Assembly: GCF_000820705.1 (NCBI RefSeq)
Contig: NZ_CCXI01000012.1
Coordinates: forward strand, 58,975 to 122,974
Length of the DNA stretch: 64,000 nucleotides
Direction of reading: 5' to 3'
DNA from: Clostridium polynesiense
Lineage (GTDB): Bacteria > Bacillota > Clostridia > Clostridiales > Clostridiaceae
The position numbers were made by a program, and so were the translations under genes. Numbering within the stretch: position 1 is the first letter of the stretch; each line of letters opens with the position of its first letter. The notes beneath the pieces were generated by a model. It was not told the origin of the DNA. It did not search any database and saw only the letters and a list, made by a program, of their open reading frames with translations. This document shows positions 62,313 through 64,000 of this stretch, one piece after another.

Positions 62313-62780
62313 TCACCTGCAGCTTAAGAACTTGTAAAACTCCTTTAATACATTTGGGTTATCAGATAAAAATTCCACAAGGCTTTTTAGAGAATTAAAG
62401 GTTTCAAGGCTTAGAGTATGCTCAATTTTTTCTGTTTCTGTCAGTATATTCTCTTCTTTAACATTTATTAATCTTAAAAACTTTTCTGTTATATTATGCC
62501 TTTCCAGCAGTGTGTTTCCCAATTCATTTCCGTAAGGAGTTAATATTATCACCCCGTATTTTTCATATTTAATGAATTTAGCTTCTGAAAGTTTTTGAAC
62601 CATTTTTGTGCAGGAAGGAGGTTGTACATTAAGAGCTTCTGCCAGCTCATTGACTCTTGCAAAGCCGTTGATCAGTGATAACCTATAAATCATTTCAAGA
62701 TAATCTTCCATAGATGGTGTAAGTGAGTTAGAATCTTTTTTAAGATATTCTGTAAAGGTATGAAAGGTTTTGTCCTCCAT
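62313..62780 (-). CDS. DtxR/MntR family metal-dependent regulator
   Basis: A 155-residue regulator. The winged helix (residues ~20-80; SMEDYLEMIYRLS, VNELAEALNVQPPSCTKMVQKL) is followed by a helical metal-binding and dimerisation domain (~85-150; LLERHNITEKFLRLI and KIEHTLS with conserved Glu/His). It lacks an SH3-like third domain, as in MntR. It probably represses Mn2+ or Fe2+ uptake; no metal transporter is adjacent. AAAGGAGG precedes ATG 62780. Confidence 0.87.
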   Translation of the reverse strand: MEDKTFHTFTEYLKKDSNSLTPSMEDYLEMIYRLSLINGFARVNELAEALNVQPPSCTKMVQKLSEAKFIKYEKYGVIILTPYGNELGNTLLERHNITEKFLRLINVKEENILTETEKIEHTLSLETFNSLKSLVEFLSDNPNVLKEFYKFLSCR

Positions 62781-63017
62781 ACTCTTAACCTCCTTTTAAA
62801 TATTGTTATATTTAATTATATGATAATAAACATAAAAAATTTATAAATAAGAATATTGTCCTCTCTAATATAAAATAATGTGTATTGATGGGTTAAGTAC
62901 ATAATATTACTTTAGGTCTTAAAAAGTTAAAATATTTATATTACATTATTAATTTTTAAGCTTAGCAAATGTGGTAAATTATAGATAGAAGCAATAATGA
63001 TATTTGGAGGTTTTTTG

Positions 63018-63743
63018 ATGAAGATTACAGTTATAGGTTACTTCGGTACTTATCCAAAGGCGGGGGCAGCAACTTCTGGATATCTTTTAGAAGAAGGTAA
63101 AACTAAGGTTCTTATAGATTGCGGTTCAGGTGTTATATCCTCACTTCAGAAATATGTGGATATCAAAGAGCTTACAGCGGTAATATTAACACACTATCAT
63201 GCAGATCATACTGCAGATATTCCTATTCTTCAATATTCTGCCATGATGCTTACAAAACTGAATGAAAGAGAACACTCTCTGCCAATTTTTGCGTTACGGG
63301 ATAAGGAGAATTTTAAGAAATTAGATTATTCTCCTTATTGTTATGGTATGGAGATAAATCCTTATGAAAATTTAATTATTGGGGATATTAATTTCAGCTT
63401 TATTGAAACAAAACACTCAAAAAGATGTATTGCCATTAAGGCTGCTTCTAATAATAAAAGCATCATTTATACGGGAGACACTGAGTACTTTGATGAATTA
63501 GCGGAGTTTTCCAAGGGAAGCTCAGTTATTATAAGCGAAAGCAGCTTATATGAGGATATAGAGGTTCCCGGTCATATGAAAGCTTCAGAGGCTGGGCTTT
63601 TAGCCAGTAATTCAAAAGCGCAGAAATTAGTTTTATCCCATCTTCCTCCCTATGGAAATCACGAAGATCTTTATGAGGCCGCCTCTAAGGTCTTTGAAAA
63701 TGAAATAATTCTGGCTTATTCAGGATTATCTATATTATTATAA
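63018..63743 (+). CDS. MBL-fold metallo-hydrolase (ribonuclease Z/phosphodiesterase-like)
   Basis: A 241-residue metallo-beta-lactamase-fold protein. The motif LTHYHADHTADIP (about residue 57) supplies HxHxDH. ETKHSKRCIAIKA, YTGDTEYFDE (with the bridging Asp) and LVLSHLPPYGNH give the other metal ligands. It resembles RNase Z/phosphonate-metabolism PhnP-like enzymes, but substrate class is unclear. ATG 63018 has TTGGAGG 7 nt ahead; the frame is open for seven more codons without a suitable site. Confidence 0.88.
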   Translation: MKITVIGYFGTYPKAGAATSGYLLEEGKTKVLIDCGSGVISSLQKYVDIKELTAVILTHYHADHTADIPILQYSAMMLTKLNEREHSLPIFALRDKENFKKLDYSPYCYGMEINPYENLIIGDINFSFIETKHSKRCIAIKAASNNKSIIYTGDTEYFDELAEFSKGSSVIISESSLYEDIEVPGHMKASEAGLLASNSKAQKLVLSHLPPYGNHEDLYEAASKVFENEIILAYSGLSILL

Positions 63744-63842
63744 GTAAAGGCAAAAAATTTATATATTGTTAATATGAATAAAAAAGGATTAGAATATGAA
63801 AAAAAAGAATTATAATCTTAAATGTTTTTCAGGAGGTAATAA

Positions 63843-64000
63843 ATGAAAGTAGTTATATTAGATGGATATGCATTAAATCCAGGAGATTTAAGTTGGGATA
63901 AATTCAAAGAATTTGGTGAAGTTAGTATATATGATAGAACCGAGGAAGAGGAAATATTGGAAAGGTGCCTTGGGGCTGAAGTAATAATAACCAATAAAGC
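63843..64000 (+). CDS. D-2-hydroxyacid dehydrogenase, N-terminal part (cut by window end)
   Basis: The first 52 codons are visible: MKVVILDGYALNPGDLSWD, then YDRTEEEEILERCLGAEVIITNKA. This matches the N-terminal domain of NAD-dependent D-isomer 2-hydroxyacid dehydrogenases of the glycerate/hydroxypyruvate reductase group (DGYxLNPGDLSW). AGGAGG lies 6 nt before ATG 63843. The catalytic Arg/Glu/His part lies beyond the window. Confidence 0.85.
   Translation, partial: MKVVILDGYALNPGDLSWDKFKEFGEVSIYDRTEEEEILERCLGAEVIITNK

Overview
The window is a low-GC, densely packed chromosome segment with strong Shine-Dalgarno sites, short intergenic gaps, many U-tract terminators and Firmicutes-type leader RNAs. 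Gene content (S9 peptidases, aspartase, large CTC-type L25, PTS trehalose operon, DUF4179/ECF pair, QueT with a preQ1-I leader, PyrR-controlled uracil permease) points to an anaerobic spore-former of the Clostridium group. No rRNA, tRNA, prophage or CRISPR array was seen. An in-frame UGA in a glutaredoxin gene implies that the host decodes selenocysteine.

Layout. 0-20 kb: mostly single housekeeping or accessory genes separated by terminators: MATE exporter, two S9 peptidases, AI-2E family permease, MYG1-type hydrolase, an ECF sigma factor with its DUF4179 partner, DUF1846 protein, CPBP protease, GNAT enzyme, aspartase, a phosphoesterase lipoprotein, and a cbiK plus precorrin-2 dehydrogenase pair. 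20-30 kb: CTC/L25, the trehalose operon (PTS IIBC, phosphotrehalase, TreR) behind a promoter carrying paired operators, the polyamine ABC operon (potA broken by a stop codon, potB, and a potC-potD fusion), and a GreA-type factor. 30-34 kb: a DUF421-DUF4363-DUF4363-DUF421 envelope cassette, a Gfo/Idh/MocA oxidoreductase and a DMT exporter. 34-47 kb: an exopolysaccharide locus in two divergent operons: nucleotide-sugar synthesis and the initiating transferase on the minus strand; dehydratase, two glycosyltransferases, a frameshifted polymerase/ligase, a FemAB-like protein and a flippase-deacetylase fusion on the plus strand. 47-52 kb: rRNA methyltransferase, SUV3-like helicase, selenocysteine glutaredoxin, TlpA-like thioredoxin and CcdA. 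51.7-53.6 kb: a decayed accessory islet with an IS1595-type remnant, a lincosamide-nucleotidyltransferase-like gene and a broken acetyltransferase, between two copies of a palindromic repeat. 53.6-64 kb: tRNA thiolation genes ttcA and mnmA, RidA, GlnRS, a DAACS symporter, a uracil permease under two PyrR sites, QueT under a preQ1-I riboswitch, a DtxR-type regulator, a metallo-beta-lactamase-fold protein and the start of a 2-hydroxyacid dehydrogenase.

How the parts work together. The EPS locus can make UDP-GlcA and probably UDP-GalA, plus a 4-amino-4,6-dideoxy sugar (dehydratase plus aminotransferase), load the first sugar on undecaprenyl phosphate, extend it and export it. TlpA, CcdA and the seleno-glutaredoxin form a thiol-redox neighbourhood. 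I found no wholly new defence or mobile system. The strongest unusual items are the selenocysteine glutaredoxin with a bSECIS-like hairpin, the MurJ-like flippase fused to a NodB-like deacetylase domain, the apparently dual-mode tandem PyrR leader, the split potA, the twice-shifted polymerase gene, and a possible uORF attenuator and small RNA near 11.3-11.7 kb. Motif and family calls come from reading the sequence, not from database searches.
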